Positions 1 through 11,462 of a DNA stretch of 64,000 bases are shown here, one piece after another. Origin of the DNA: Blasia pusilla (Eukaryota; Marchantiophyta; Marchantiopsida; Blasiales); contig CM114272.1 in the NCBI GenBank assembly GCA_050084515.1, positions 43,276,001 to 43,340,000 of the forward strand, in the 5' to 3' direction. Numbering within the stretch: position 1 is the stretch's first letter; every line of letters starts with the position of its first letter. Position numbers and translations under genes: made by a program. The notes under the pieces were generated by a model, which worked only from the letters and a program-made list of their open reading frames with translations, did not search any database and was not told the origin of the DNA.

Positions 1-463
1 TGTGGATAAGCACCTAGAACAGGACCTTGTGTTGGATTACACTCGGGCTCGCCCTAGCATCGGCGAGGCAGATGAAGTCTGTCTTGGGGCTTGGGGTGAT
101 CTTACTTGTGGCCATATAAGTAAACTTAGTGACGCGCCTAAGTCGAATACGAGAGCGATTCAATAGTAGTACGATTTGTGGACCAGGTAAACAGGTGTGA
201 TGTTTACAGGAATGAGTCAGAAGAGTCTAAGGTTGCACACTTAGTTAGCTTATTTGATAGGTTAGTTCCTTGGAACTAGTCCAGGCTTATCAAAGAGGAG
301 AGGCTAATAATTCTAAGTGGGGCAAAGCGACAACTAGAGACTCAGAGGAATTGCGGGTTAGCCACCATAATGCAATTCAATGTCAAGGGGTAGGCTGCCC
401 AGGAGACTTGACATAACAAAGGTTTGCGTTGATGAGGGCATCAACCTCTAAAAGAGGGGTGAG
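1..463 (+). mobile_element. 3' internal end of a Ty3/gypsy element (family 1)
   Basis: No protein domain is readable here. The assignment rests on position: it leads into a purine-rich tract (AAAGAGGGGTGAG, about 451-463) that abuts the TG start of the LTR at 464, as a polypurine tract abuts a 3' LTR. The rest of the element lies to the left of the window. It could also be unrelated flanking DNA if the LTR is solo. Confidence 0.45.
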
Positions 464-1466
464 TGTCGCGACCCTCATGACCAAACAAGCGCCAGGCGGA
501 ACATCGGAACATTAGCGGGCTCACGCTAAGATGGTTTGCGCGTTGGAGTTGTCTCAAAGAGGAGACAAGAGACGAGACGCGTGTGAGGAGTCGCGTTTCA
601 GATGTTATGGTCACAACTGAGAAACTTGGACCAAACGCGGAATGAGATTTGAAAGAAGTCGAGTCTAGGAAGTGGGTTGCCAAAGGAAAGATCCGGATTT
701 GGAACGCCACTAGCGTTTGAGAGTTTTCGACTGTATTTATGGCCATAACTTTTAGCGCCAAGATGCGTTTGCAACGAATAAGAATGCGTTGGAAAGCTTA
801 TGAAGAGCCGGTCCAAATGCACCAAAGATCGCTGCAAATGCATAAGCAGCGGCCGAGATACAACCCGAAAACGACTATATGTGAAGTCGAGTTGAGGGCC
901 ACAATGAAGGGCCCGACCCTCTTTTCCCAAAAGGGAGGGGTTATTGGAGAACCCCAGAAGTACTAGTAAGGGGGAAGGTCTCCAAGAGTGCTTGGAACCC
1001 AAACCCCACTTTGGGCGCCGCGGGGCAGCTCAAGGGCATGGAACGGAACGCGAGTTTGAGGGTTGGGTTGGAAAACCTGTACCAAGTCCATTGAGGCGAT
1101 TTTAGACATCCCTCTTGGATTCCATCCCGCGACTCAATTACTTGGGTCTCGGTTCGGAACTCACCCGAGGACCGTTGAACAGTTGGGATCGCTAGGCGCG
1201 CAAGTGCCGTTTCAGATCCCTAGACTAATCAAGAAGTCTATTCCAAGTCTTGAAGGACTTGCCATGTTTTGGAAACTAGGAACTAAGGAAGGCTGAGCTT
1301 GATGAGACGCCGAGATGAGGACTCGGTGGGTTGGAACGCTGGTTGACCCTGACCCGACTAACGAGAGTGCGTGTTTGGGTGCAGATCAGCGATGAGTTCG
1401 TGACCTACTGAACGTACGCTTCCGCAACACTAAAGATTGACGTTCAAGGAGAGTAGGGGCGCAACA
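464..1466 (+). repeat. LTR of gypsy family 1
   Basis: It begins TGTCGCGACC and ends GGGGCGCAACA, so it has TG...CA termini and is about 1.0 kb long. A purine tract lies directly upstream, which makes it a 3' LTR in plus orientation. The right end is supported by a second, inverted copy at 38219-38495 that begins with the matching end and follows it through the inner TGTTGCGGAAGC stretch. To the right it joins a broken transposase-like copy, so it probably inserted into or truncated that gene. No target duplication can be tested because the left partner is outside the window. Confidence 0.6.
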
Positions 1467-2640
1467 ACATATGCTAGAATATGTCTCACTCGATGGCCTA
1501 AAGTTTTGAGCTCTATAGATGCATCAATTTCAAAGTTCTCCACATCATCCATAAGACCTTTATTCTGAATCATAACATCAAATTTAGTGTCTTCATTCAT
1601 TACCCACTCATCTATACGATTCAGATCATCCTCTAGGTCTTCCCATTCATGGATGTCCCCTTCTAGGCGTGGCCCTATTGTGGTTACATGCTCTCTCTGC
1701 TCCTCATAATCATCAACAAAAACAACCTCAAGCATAATATTTGTATTAGATTATGTCTCTGCTTGCACTTTCCAAGGAGAGATCCACCACTTCTTTCTCC
1801 CTACAAGCAACAAACTTCTTGGAGACATTTGTAACCTTCACAACAAAACTCTGGATGCATTCAAACCATCCTTAAGAGCATTGACAACTAACTCATTGGA
1901 AGATACTAGAGAATAATCGAATAGATTAAGTGCACATTCACCATCACCCAAAGGATGAATCTTTCCCCACAGATGGTCTTGCTTCTTGTGGTAGCAGCCA
2001 ACCTTTAGGCCCTTTGGTCCAAATTTCACGCCTACAAGACGATTGAAGCCAACAACACTATCCAACAAACTCCCAAAGTCATAGCTTCTCTCATGGCCAC
2101 TCATGCCTCCCCACCTTGCAGGAAAATATCTCACAACAATCAGAACCCAACAAATGAAATGGAACTTGGAAATATGGAAATTTATCTGGAAATGCACAAA
2201 TTAGCAACACAATGAAATGACAAGACATATCAGCATCATGGAATGCTTGCGTAGATATCACGTTCTTCTATGTGAGAGTTGCAACATTGCCACCAACAAA
2301 GTGATCACCACATATCAACCAAAGCTTCCACAAATGAAAAAACCATGAAACTTTTGAGGCTAGAACAACAAGGGACCTTAAGTCATGTCTTGGGGAAAAG
2401 AAAAAATTCAATGTAATCCGCAACAATCTCCAAGTTCATATGAGTCCCTAAACTTCTCTCATGACGTACATTTACACGTTCAAACATGTATTGCAAACAT
2501 GCTTGCACTCACCTTGCAGCAATCCGTTGGGGATCAGCCCAATTTTGTCTATCAATCATATTCACATCATCCTAGTTTAAGCTTGGGGGGAATAGTCTAT
2601 GTATACCTCCTACATCACCTACGACATTTTGGGGTTGGAA
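1467..2640 (-). pseudogene. Transposase-like gene, broken copy 1
   Basis: The reverse strand holds fragments of the protein seen at 60166-64000 and 3012-5000. From about 2600 downward there is a DDVN..DRQNWADPQRI block, then LLGSDCCEIF near 2120-2160, GGMSGHE and a YDFGSLLDS block (1990-2110), and an acidic tail with TLGHRVRH (1467-1735). Stops and frameshifts separate the parts, and the 3' end is cut by the LTR at 1466. The conserved CCEIF glutamate is a candidate third acidic residue of a DDE-type transposase; this is inference from comparing the copies and from a recalled resemblance to unnamed animal transposon proteins. Confidence 0.55.
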
Positions 2641-3011
2641 ACCCCTAACTTATAAGAGAAAAAAAAAAGCCTCCATGTGACTTACTTTAAAACTACCAAT
2701 TTTAAAAAATTATGACCTCAATATTTGTTAAGTAAATTTTTGTCCTTGATTTTTTTAGGGGCTTAAAAGTAAAGATAAGTATACCTTCACGTGGCGGTCT
2801 TGTGTTGTTGCACTTGATAACATCCTTCATGATCAACGATATACACCGCCACTCCCAAACATAGTAACTTTGAGACTTATGACGGAGAGGAATTGAACCT
2901 CATAATGAGCAGGATGCTCATTGGTCTAGACTCGTCATTCCCCTAACATGTCCCCTCCCAAAACTAGCCTATTATAATCTCAAAAAATAACTTCATACTA
3001 TAACATGCGGA
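2641..3011. other. Spacer with a tRNA-like relic
   Basis: This lies between two transposase-like copies. No ORF is credible. On the minus strand about 2880-2937 folds like a tRNA without a D arm: an outer stem TGACG/CGTCA, an arm AATGAGCA-TCC-TGCTCATT and a T arm GAGG-TTCAATT-CCTC. The rest is A/T-rich with no recognisable content. Confidence 0.3.
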
Positions 3012-5000
3012 TCACTTGGCAAAAGATGACACACTCCACATGTAATTATTGACCACTTGTAAATTAAAATTATCCAATTCATTTATCCTAGATGTAAGAC
3101 TTGGCTTCATGGACAAACTCACATTAGAAATCACCATTTCAATATCAATATATTGGCCATCACATGCATCATATGTGAACAAAGTCTTGCTCTTACTTGA
3201 GCGTCGATACCAATTGCACAATATGTGACAGACATTGCCTGTTTGCCCATCTTTTGGGACAAGTGGGTCCAAAAGATCAATAGGAGATCTACATCAACCC
3301 AATGACTACCATATTTATGTTTGATGAATAGAATGCAATCTAACCAAAACTCATTTGTAGGGACTACCCTATTCTCATCGAGCTCTTTTTTTTTCTCTTC
3401 TTTGACTTACTTGATCTGGTAGAAGGGCCCACTTGTGTAGTAGATTCAAACAAAACAGCTATATCATTTCCAATGTCAACATAACAAGTTAGGCAATCTG
3501 GATTAGTTGGTTCTTTTACCTTACTTCTAGTGTAATATATTTTTTGTGACATACATGTTTGCCTATCTTTAGAAATGAAAGGATTGCAGGCCCAATCAGT
3601 CACCAAAGTAAACTTGAAGTATACTCTACCCTCAAAGGTCAAAGTAGGCACAACTTGACGAGGAACACCATCAGTGCACCCCTCCATAGTTGAACTAAAT
3701 ACGGGCCTTACCTCATGTCCCAATGTTTCTGTCTCTATGGATGGATCGTTATCTGCATCTTTAGTCAAGTCCTCATCAATCACTATAGAATCAAAAGAGG
3801 CCAGTGCATCACTTTCCCACCCATCAAGACTATTCAATTCTTTTGGCATTGGGTCATCAACTTCTATTTCATCAACACTAGAGTCCTCGGGTGGACAAGG
3901 GCCTATTGTTGGTATGTGTTCTATGAATTCCTCATAATCATCACATGCAACTACCTTATTCATAACAGGAGAATCATGCCACATCTCTGCCTCCAGATCC
4001 CATGGATGCAACCACCATCGCCTCTGACCTACTTGCAAAGAAGACCTAGGAGAAATATTCAACCTGGTCAATATTGATTTTTCTTCATCCAAACCCTCCT
4101 TAAGGGCATAAAATACTTGCCCATTAGTCTGAATCAATGAATAGTCAAACAGGTTAGGAGCATCTTCTCCTACACCTAAAGGATGGAGAGTTCCCCAGAT
4201 ATGATCTTGCTTTGGGTGAGACCAACCAATCTTTAATCCTTCTGGTCCAAATTCCAAGCGAACCAGTCTATTCAATTCCTTGTTGAAGAAGATCTCACAA
4301 CACTCAGATCCTAAGAGGTGAAATGGAACTTGCAAGTATTGATATTTGTCACGGAAAACACACATTAGTAATACAATAAAATGGCAAGACATGTTGATAT
4401 CATGTTCTTCTTTGTCACAGATTCTACACTCCTTGTCACAGAATGAAGACCATGTCTCAACCAAAGTCCCCGAAGTCGAAGGAACCACGACACTTTAGAT
4501 GCCAAAACTACACGACTTCTTAAGTCATGCATACATAAGAAGAAATTATCAATGTAATCACCAAAAACCTCCAAGTATAGTTGAGTCTCTAGGGGTCATG
4601 ACGAACATCCATTCTCTCAAACATATCTTGCAAACACGCTTGCACTCTCTTTGAAGCAATTTATGGAGACCCAACCCAATTTTTTTTGTGAGTCCTATTC
4701 ACATCATCCCACCTCAAGCTATGTTCATGAAATTTGTAGTGGTTATAGATATTTTTGACATATGACAAAGATGCATGCTGATCTCCAAGGACACAAGTAG
4801 TTGAGCATCTATCCAATGGATTAATTTATTTCTTCCCATTGTGAGGTGCATCATGGTCTCCAAAGTCATATAGATCACCATTAGGCAGAACAAAGACAAC
4901 ACTGGCACTATATGAGAGTGTCTCCTTGCTCTGATGTAGTGCCTTTTTTTGATCTTGCTCTCTCAATGCACATCCTTATCTCTAGCTCATTTCATGTCGT
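3012..5000 (-). pseudogene. Transposase-like gene, broken copy 2
   Basis: A 374-residue open stretch (3364-4488) carries LLGSECCEIFF, the GLKIGWSHPKQDHIWG block, RRWWLHPWD and a long acidic linker ending in TLGHEVRPVFSS, then a basic KSKKRKKK end. Translation continues in another frame through 3012-3362, with a DPLVPKDGQTG block. Upstream (4488-4910) other frames give the GDHDAPHNGKK motif and the region matching 62600-63200 of the plus copy. Relative to that copy it lacks the segment from VGGMSGHE to DSAVG. A few frameshifts would suffice to break the original gene. The 5' PHD module of the plus copy is not seen here. Confidence 0.6.
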
Positions 5001-7268
5001 ATGACTGGTGATCCATTGATAATTAAAGAAGGAAATATTTAGCCTCATTGTGAAGATGAAAAATGATTGTAGTGGTAGTGAGTAATATATAGAGAGAGTT
5101 AAGTTAAGGGGGTAATTACGTTAAGAGGGGAAAAGAAGTGCGAGGAAAGTAGGAAAAAACATTTTTTTTGGTCACCTATGCATAACAAGGGCAACACACT
5201 ACTATAAAGAATATATTTAGACGAAGGGAATTACGGTAGAAAAAAGATAAAGTTATGATTGAAATCCATTCAAAGAACGATAAGAAGCAATTTAACTTGA
5301 GAAAAAAAAAGGACCTAGGGAATATGAATCTCAAAAACCCTTGATTAGATTGTAGGTAGGCAAGGGCCAAATAGTGAGGTTAAGTGTTAAAAATATAAGA
5401 AAGACATGTGAGAAGAATAAACATAAAATATATCAATACACCAAAATAGGCGCCAATGGAGATGGAAGTATAAAACCCACATGATGTGAAAAGAATCAAC
5501 TAGCCAAGATAATCTTCACAAGACCCATTATGCTTGAAACTAAAATTCAATGAGAAAATAACCATAACCAAGGCAATCGGAACACCAAAAAAGAGGATGT
5601 GAGGAGAAAATGAGATCCAGCTACCAATGATTGACATGAAGGGATGAGGGCGTAATTAATGTTGGTTCTAACATGTAACAAAAGATTGATAAAAGCAAGA
5701 AGGACCTTTAAATCCCGTTGTTAAAAAAAGATCAAAATACATGAAAGTAGGAAATCAAAAGATTATATTACTAAGGCAAGAGCCTCCTTCATGAGAATGG
5801 TAAGTGAGCGTAGTGCCCACGCTTTTGAAATTTTGACTTAAAGATCAAGTTTTGTACATAAGTCTTCCTTGAGCAAGGACTTAAGACTCAATACCAGAAG
5901 TAAAGAGCTTTACTTTACTGAAATTGTGTGAAGAGTGATTGACAAAACTCTGATGAGAGGAAAAGAGATGTGAAGTGATTAAGGACTGTCTTGGAAGAGT
6001 GAGAATGGTGTAAAAGAGGGAAAATACTGGAAAAGAAGTTAGAAGAAGAAGGGTAGGTGCTTCGTAAGGAAAGACCACAATAAGAACAATAATGAAGATT
6101 GGGGAAATCTTCTTTGTAAAGAAGAGTGAAGTTAGTCTTTGTACAAAGATTGGGTACAAAGAAGGAAGAGCAAAGACCCAAGAGCAAAGACTCAGAATTC
6201 TGAGAAGGAAGAGGAAGAAGCAGAAGAAGTCAAAGAGTCTTTAGGAAGCAGAAAAGTATATTAAGAATAGGGATAGAAAGATAGGAAATTTCTTGAAGGC
6301 AGTGGAGTGAAAGAAAGTAGAAAGGAGGACTATTCGCGGTGGCGGAAGGATAAGAGTCTTCGCGCGAAGATAGGATTGCAAAGCAAAGACTGCGAAGAGC
6401 ATGAAGATTGTGAAGATTGAACTGTTGCGGAAGTTTTGAAGCCGGAATTGGCGTGGCGTAACGGTTAAGAGGGAGCAGAAATTAATCGTCAAGGAAACCA
6501 GCCGACTTAGGAAGATGGAGGGTTGGAGAATCTGAATGGAGAAAATAGGAGTAGCATTTAGAAATCTAGATTAGAATAGGAAGATTAATGAGAGTTGTAA
6601 AAGGCTATTTAAAGAGTAAATCAAAAGAAGCGATCAATCCTTATGTCTTGCATTCCCCAATATTGTTCCGTGTATCTTGAGTTCATCAACAATCTTGGTG
6701 AGTGTGTAAGAATTTTTGTTGAGGGATGATCCAAGTTGAAGGGTCTTTTACTTTATGAAGCTCGTAATACTTTTCTAGTTCTTTCCACTCTTTGATGCAG
6801 AAGAAGAGTCTCCTCTCATTCTTTCTGATGTACGGAATTGACCGTGGATCCTATTGGGTTGCAGTAGAGATGAGAGTTGAGTCTTGTAGTTTTAGAATTC
6901 CAGAAGATAATCAAGAAGAAGCGTAGGAAAGCTGTTAGACAGTGAGTAACCTGCCATGACAGATTTAGTTCTGAAAGCAAGGTGAGCCGCCAGTCTTGAG
7001 ATCTTCATGGAGCTTTGTTATTCAAGATTCACAAGAGTTTTCGTGTACACTTGAGAAGAGTCTTTTCCAAGAGGGAAGAAAAAACTTTTATTCTTTGGTA
7101 CTTGTAAGACAGTGTCGTTGTAGTTAGTGAAGCATTTTAGTGAAGAAGGAGTTTATTCTTGATATTCTTTATAAAACCTCTCTTTACTTGGAAAACAGTG
7201 ATCTCTTAGGAACGAACTTTAAACTTTGCGATAGAAAGAGTATATGTATATTCATCCATATTACTTCA
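5001..7268. other. Unassigned, purine-rich intergenic sequence
   Basis: The plus strand is strongly A/G-rich, notably 5880-6560, which yields minus-strand ORFs of low complexity that I do not accept as genes. A TATTTAAAG box-like sequence occurs near 6609. The segment may be the unrecognised 5' part of the neighbouring transposase copy or a decayed LTR element. Confidence 0.3.
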
Positions 7269-7269
7269 T

Positions 7270-7335
7270 GAAACATTTAACCCTGTTGCAAAGAAGGTTA
7301 CTACGAGAATGGTTACTTTAAGTATAATAACTTCA
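7270..7335 (+). repeat. Inverted fragment of the copia RT 5' region
   Basis: This matches the reverse complement of 7733-7779 at nearly every position (GAAACATTTAACC, TTGCAAAGAAGG, ACTACGAGAAT), with one inserted stretch of about 15 bases. It is therefore a second, opposite-strand piece of the same copia reverse-transcriptase segment. The two arms lie about 410 bases apart. Confidence 0.6.
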
Positions 7336-7739
7336 TGTATCCAAAGATTGGTTACATATTGTTTCTTTTGGTAGAAGGGTTACATAAATGTTATGTTGAA
7401 ACTTGGAAGTTCCATGATTATTTTAAGAGTTATCCAAATTTAGCTTGAACGAGAAATGAGTTTTGAATTTTTTCAATGGGATCCATGTACAAGTGTTGTG
7501 AATGTTGTGTAACTTCTATGTTTTGTGGTATCAACAAGATTGGATAGTTAAGCTTGACACAATTTGCAACCAAAAATGGCATCTACATGTCATGTACTTA
7601 GTATGATCCAATGCATCGTGATAGATTAGGTTGGAGTAGGCTTGGATGTCTAGAGAAAGGATTGGTCCAAGACCTTAAATGTTGGTGGATTCAATTTGGG
7701 GACTACTTATGGAGGGTTAAATATACATGAAGTAACTAT

Positions 7740-8179
7740 TCTCGTAGTCGCCTTCTTTGCAACACGGTTAAATGTTTCCTCATAATTGATACCATATATT
7801 GTGCATAGCCCTTAGCTACCAATTTTTCTTTCTATCTCTTAATTGTACCATCTTGATTGCGCTTGATTTTGTAAATCCATTTGTAACAAATAGCTTCCTT
7901 ACCGGAAGGTATATCAACTAGCTTCTATGTTTGTTGATGTCTTTATGCAACAAGCTCTTCCTCCGTAGCTTCAATCCGTTCGGCTTTACTTGCAGCTTCT
8001 TCAAAACAACTCGGCTCCTACTCTTGAAGGGTAGTCATCATATATGCATGATGTGTTGCAAGGAAACTTTCATTTATGAATCTGTGAACTGGATGTGTAA
8101 CTCCACTTGATCTACGAAGTTGTTGTTCAGAGGTAGATGCCTCTAACACCTGACTCGAGCTTTGACTAGTGTCAACAGA
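7740..8179 (-). pseudogene. Copia copy B: start of the reverse-transcriptase region
   Basis: The nucleotide sequence is collinear with 12440-12900 of copia copy A, which precedes a recognisable RT domain there. In this copy several stops interrupt it and it ends at about 7740, at the inverted junction. No RT catalytic motif remains. It lies directly downstream of the integrase of the same copy. Confidence 0.6.
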
Positions 8180-9385
8180 CTAAATATATACTCTTCCCAT
8201 CCATGGACTCACAGATTTAATGGATGAATCTAGGATCTCTCCTAATCTTGCACTAGTACTTGGGGAAGTTGAAGACAATGTATGTTGGTTTATAGTCATA
8301 TTCTCCCCCTCAATAGACAAGTTTAGAGGTGGAATAGGCGCAAATGGAGCATACCATGACTTTAGCTCATCAAAAACAACATCGTGACTAATAATAAGCT
8401 GCCTAGAGGATGGAATGTAGCACTTATATCCCTTAGTTCCATTAGCATAGCCAATGAAGATCCATCTTTCAAACTTGGGGTCTAATTTTTTATGTCTCTT
8501 ATAAGGAACATGAGCATAACAGATACAGCCAAAAACTTTCAAGAAGGAAAAATCATGTTTACTTCCTATGAAGACTTCGAATGGAGTTTTATCATGAACT
8601 CCTACTGTTGGAGTTTGGTTGATTAAGAAGACTGCACATGCTACAGCCTCTGCCCAATACACCTTAGACATGTTCTTCTCATTCAACATAGCTCGTGCCG
8701 CTTTAGCAATATCTCGATTTTTCCTCTCAGCCACTCCATTTTTTTGTGGAGTGTAACGGCAAGTCACTTGACGTTGGATGCCATTCTGACGTAAATAGTC
8801 ATCAAACTCTGTTGAAAGATACTCTCCTACTCCATCACAACGCAATTTCAGAATGTGTTGTCTAGTGTGCTTCTCTACTAGAACTCTGAATGTTTGGAAC
8901 ATTGAGAATACCTCTGACTTGGCTTTCAAAAAGTATACCCATATATACCTAGAGAAGTCATCAATGAATGAAACAAAGTACTGGCAACCACTAAGGCTCT
9001 GTTGTGATGCTGTCCACACATCATTGTGGATCAACTCCAATATCTTGGATGTTCTTCTACCTTGCTTTGGAAAAGGAAATCTTGCTTGTTTTCCAAATTG
9101 GCAAGCAAGACACACCTCTAACGTAGCATTACTTGCTAATTTAGGGAGTCCTATTAGTATATTAGATGATGAAAGACTGTATAATTTTTTAAGATTCATA
9201 TGTCCAATTCTTTTATGCCACATATTTAGATTTGTGACTTGTTGGCCGGTTTGACCATACATTATTGTTTGAATCTCTGGTATAGAAATATCTAATTTGA
9301 ACATTCTTCCTGATCTAGTTCCTTTGGCTATCGTAGTCTGGTTATCCATTGTTTCAATGAAACAACCATCTCCGTTAAACTTCAC
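8180..9385 (-). pseudogene. Copia copy B: integrase
   Basis: A 401-residue open segment. The pre-integrase zinc-binding part has WHKRIGHMN and CLACQFGKQ (H-H-C-C pattern). The catalytic core has HNDVW (first Asp), FIDDFSRY, LRCDGVGEY (second Asp) and NGVAERKNR (Glu), so the D-D-E triad is still readable. It would insert element cDNA into host DNA. It belongs to a gag-PR-int-RT order, which identifies Ty1/copia. The frame is open but has no plausible independent start, as expected for part of a polyprotein. Confidence 0.9.
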
Positions 9386-9394
9386 TTGATAACC

Positions 9395-9775
9395 CTATTT
9401 TACTATCTGTCCTACAGAGATCAGATTTCTTGCAATGGTAGGAACATAGAGAACATTTCCAAGAGCACAAAAACCATCTGATGCTATTGGAACTATACCG
9501 GTATGCGTGATATGATGTTGAGTATCATCTCCTGTGAGCACAATTGCAAGATCTTTCACCGGCTCCAAACTACTGAACCATTTCGCTTGTGAGATCATGT
9601 GATTTGATGCACCGTAGTCAATGTACCAATCTGCTGTCGAGTCTTTCTTGACCATTGCTCCCATATGATGAGTCATGACCAAGAGATGCTCCATTTGTGA
9701 ATGTTGTTGTTCTTGGTACTGCTCTTGGTGTTGTTGCTCCACATAGTTTTGTTGTTGTAAGGCTCCTATTCTCAT
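9395..9775 (-). pseudogene. Copia copy B: aspartic protease
   Basis: The motif WYIDYGASNHM corresponds to the D-[ST]-G-A active site of copia proteases, followed by the conserved VLYVPTIARNLISVGQ segment. The residue after the active-site Asp is Tyr where Ser or Thr is normal, so the protease was probably already inactive. A glutamine/histidine-rich linker (near 9680-9775) precedes it. It is separated from the integrase frame by a stop near 9390. Confidence 0.8.
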
Positions 9776-9816
9776 ATCTGCCTTCTTATTGAATCAAAAC
9801 TTTGCATGGTGATCCT

Positions 9817-10659
9817 TTACTCCACAGTAATTGCAAGATCCAGGGACCCTCTACTGCTGACCTCGATCCCAACGGTTTTCACCATCACCACCATGTGATT
9901 GTGTCTGGTACTGGTTCGTAGTTGATTGAGTGACATTATATTGAGTGCCTCTTCCTCAATATGCTTGATATCCACCACAACCACGGAAGTTTCTGCCACG
10001 ACCCCTGCCTTTTTTTTATCCATAACCTGCAAATAGTGCACTCTCTTGCAGACTAGAGGAGCTACCGCTACCTACTAGGTGTATCTCTTCACTGATGAAC
10101 AGAAGAATTAGCTCTTGAAAGGTTGGATACTTCTCTCTCACAGAGATAGAGGTCTCAAAGGACTTGTAATCCTTTGGAAGGCCTTGAAGAGTGAATAAGA
10201 TCAGATCATCATCTTCTACTGTCACTCAAATGCTATTCAACTGATCAACAATATGTATGATACTCAAAATATAATCATAGATGCTCTACATCCTTTCCTC
10301 ACTTCGTTCAATTGTTGTTTCAATTGAAGCTTTCGGGCCTTTGTAGATGTTTAGAACAACTTTTCCAATGCATCCTAGGCCTCCTTCGGAGTAGCAACAT
10401 CTTGGATGTGACCTATCATTGACGAACTGATCGTTATTGAAATGTAGTGGATTACTTGCCTTGCGCATTTGTTCCAAGCGTGAACATTCAAGTCTGTTGA
10501 GTCACCTTCTGGCTTGGCCTCATCACCTATGACAAGCTCCCATAGCTCTTGACCCATGAAATTTTTTTTCATGCGAAACTTCCAGACATTGTAATTTTGC
10601 TTGTCTAGCTTCTCGCCTGTGATTGATGTTGAGGAATAGTCCATGATAAACGATTTCAC
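9817..10659 (-). pseudogene. Copia copy B: gag
   Basis: The N-terminal part (10375-10659) has the UBN2-type gag opening, with GEKLDKQNYNVWKFRM near residue 15. Further down, DLILFTLQGLPKDYKSF lies in 10016-10225, and a basic Gly/Arg and His-rich tail runs to 9817. At least three frame changes separate the pieces. Gag packages element RNA. A very similar gag start is found at 39157-39387. Confidence 0.8.
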
Positions 10660-11140
10660 TCACAAAAAATATAATTTCAGGCTTTCTACTGCTCCAATTG
10701 AAGCATACACCACTCCTACACAGAAATCAAGCTGAAATTTGCCAAAATTGATCAACTGTATGAAAGAACTAGTCGAAATTAGCCTGTAGACAGCAAACTG
10801 CACAACTTTTCTTCACTAATTGCACTTTCCTACACTGAAATTGCTGTTGTAGGAGCTTAGAGTGTCAGAATCAAGCGATTTTGGGTGCGTTGGAAAGCTC
10901 TCGATGAGCTCTAAAAGATAGCTAGAAGTAGTCTTCAGCATTGATGCAGACCTTGACGGCTGAATCGATCGGGAAAGCCCTAAAAAATGCCTCCAAAGTT
11001 TTATCACCATCAAAGCTCCACTTAAAATCTGCACCCACTCAACTCAGAGTAAAATTTTCTTCTCCCACATTGAAATTTTTCCTTCTCTTGCCTCTCTTTT
11101 CTCTTCAAACACCAAGTATGTCAAGTGATGTTCTCCTCCC
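10660..11140 (-). mobile_element. Copia copy B: 5' leader
   Basis: Untranslated sequence between the gag start and the primer-binding site. It aligns well with the leader of copia copy C at 39388-39876, including the phrase around CTTGACGGCTGAATCGATC. No ORF of its own is credible. Confidence 0.65.
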
Positions 11141-11152
11141 GCTCTGATACCA
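11141..11152 (-). promoter_or_regulatory. Primer-binding site (initiator tRNA-Met type)
   Basis: The minus strand reads TGGTATCAGAGC, the classical copia primer-binding site complementary to the 3' end of initiator tRNA-Met. It follows the LTR end CACA immediately, which fixes the LTR boundary and the minus orientation. Confidence 0.9.
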
Positions 11153-11462
11153 TGTGAAAAACTGTTAAACAAGCATAATTGGTGGAAAACTGCTCTCACA
11201 CACACACACCACCATGGAGAACAAAATTTGCAATGAGAGAATGAGTGGAGGCTGGTCTTTTTCTCAATTATATAGGGTATATACAAGCAATCCTAACCCT
11301 AGCCTTAACCATAGTCTCGAGTTAGCCTAATTTTGATTAACTAACCTTAGTTAAGATAATCGTGCTTAACTAACTAACCAAGATTAAGCTTCCCTACTTC
11401 GTGTGAGTGCCAAATATAGCCGTTTAGGTGTCTCATAAGCTTGACTGTAACTCAATCTTTAA
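11153..11462 (-). repeat. Copia LTR shared by copies A and B
   Basis: About 310 bp, matching the LTR at 39889-40186. In minus orientation its 3' side abuts the primer-binding site of copy B. Its 5' side abuts a purine tract (near 11463-11490, minus strand GGAGAGGGATGAGGG) that ends copy A. One LTR therefore serves as 3' LTR of A and 5' LTR of B. It contains short CCCTAA-like telobox units. The expected TG start is TA here. Confidence 0.75.

Noticed and set aside
3674-4077. Plus-strand ORFs opposite the transposase-like copy
   Set aside because: They are antisense shadows of the minus-strand frame whose motifs are conserved in the other copies.
5881-6492. Phe/Leu-rich minus-strand ORFs
   Set aside because: They arise from a purine-rich plus strand; low complexity and no motif.
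11280-11320. CCCTAA units as an interstitial telomere
   Set aside because: Only two or three imperfect units, conserved in the copia LTR at 39889-40186, so they are LTR sequence.
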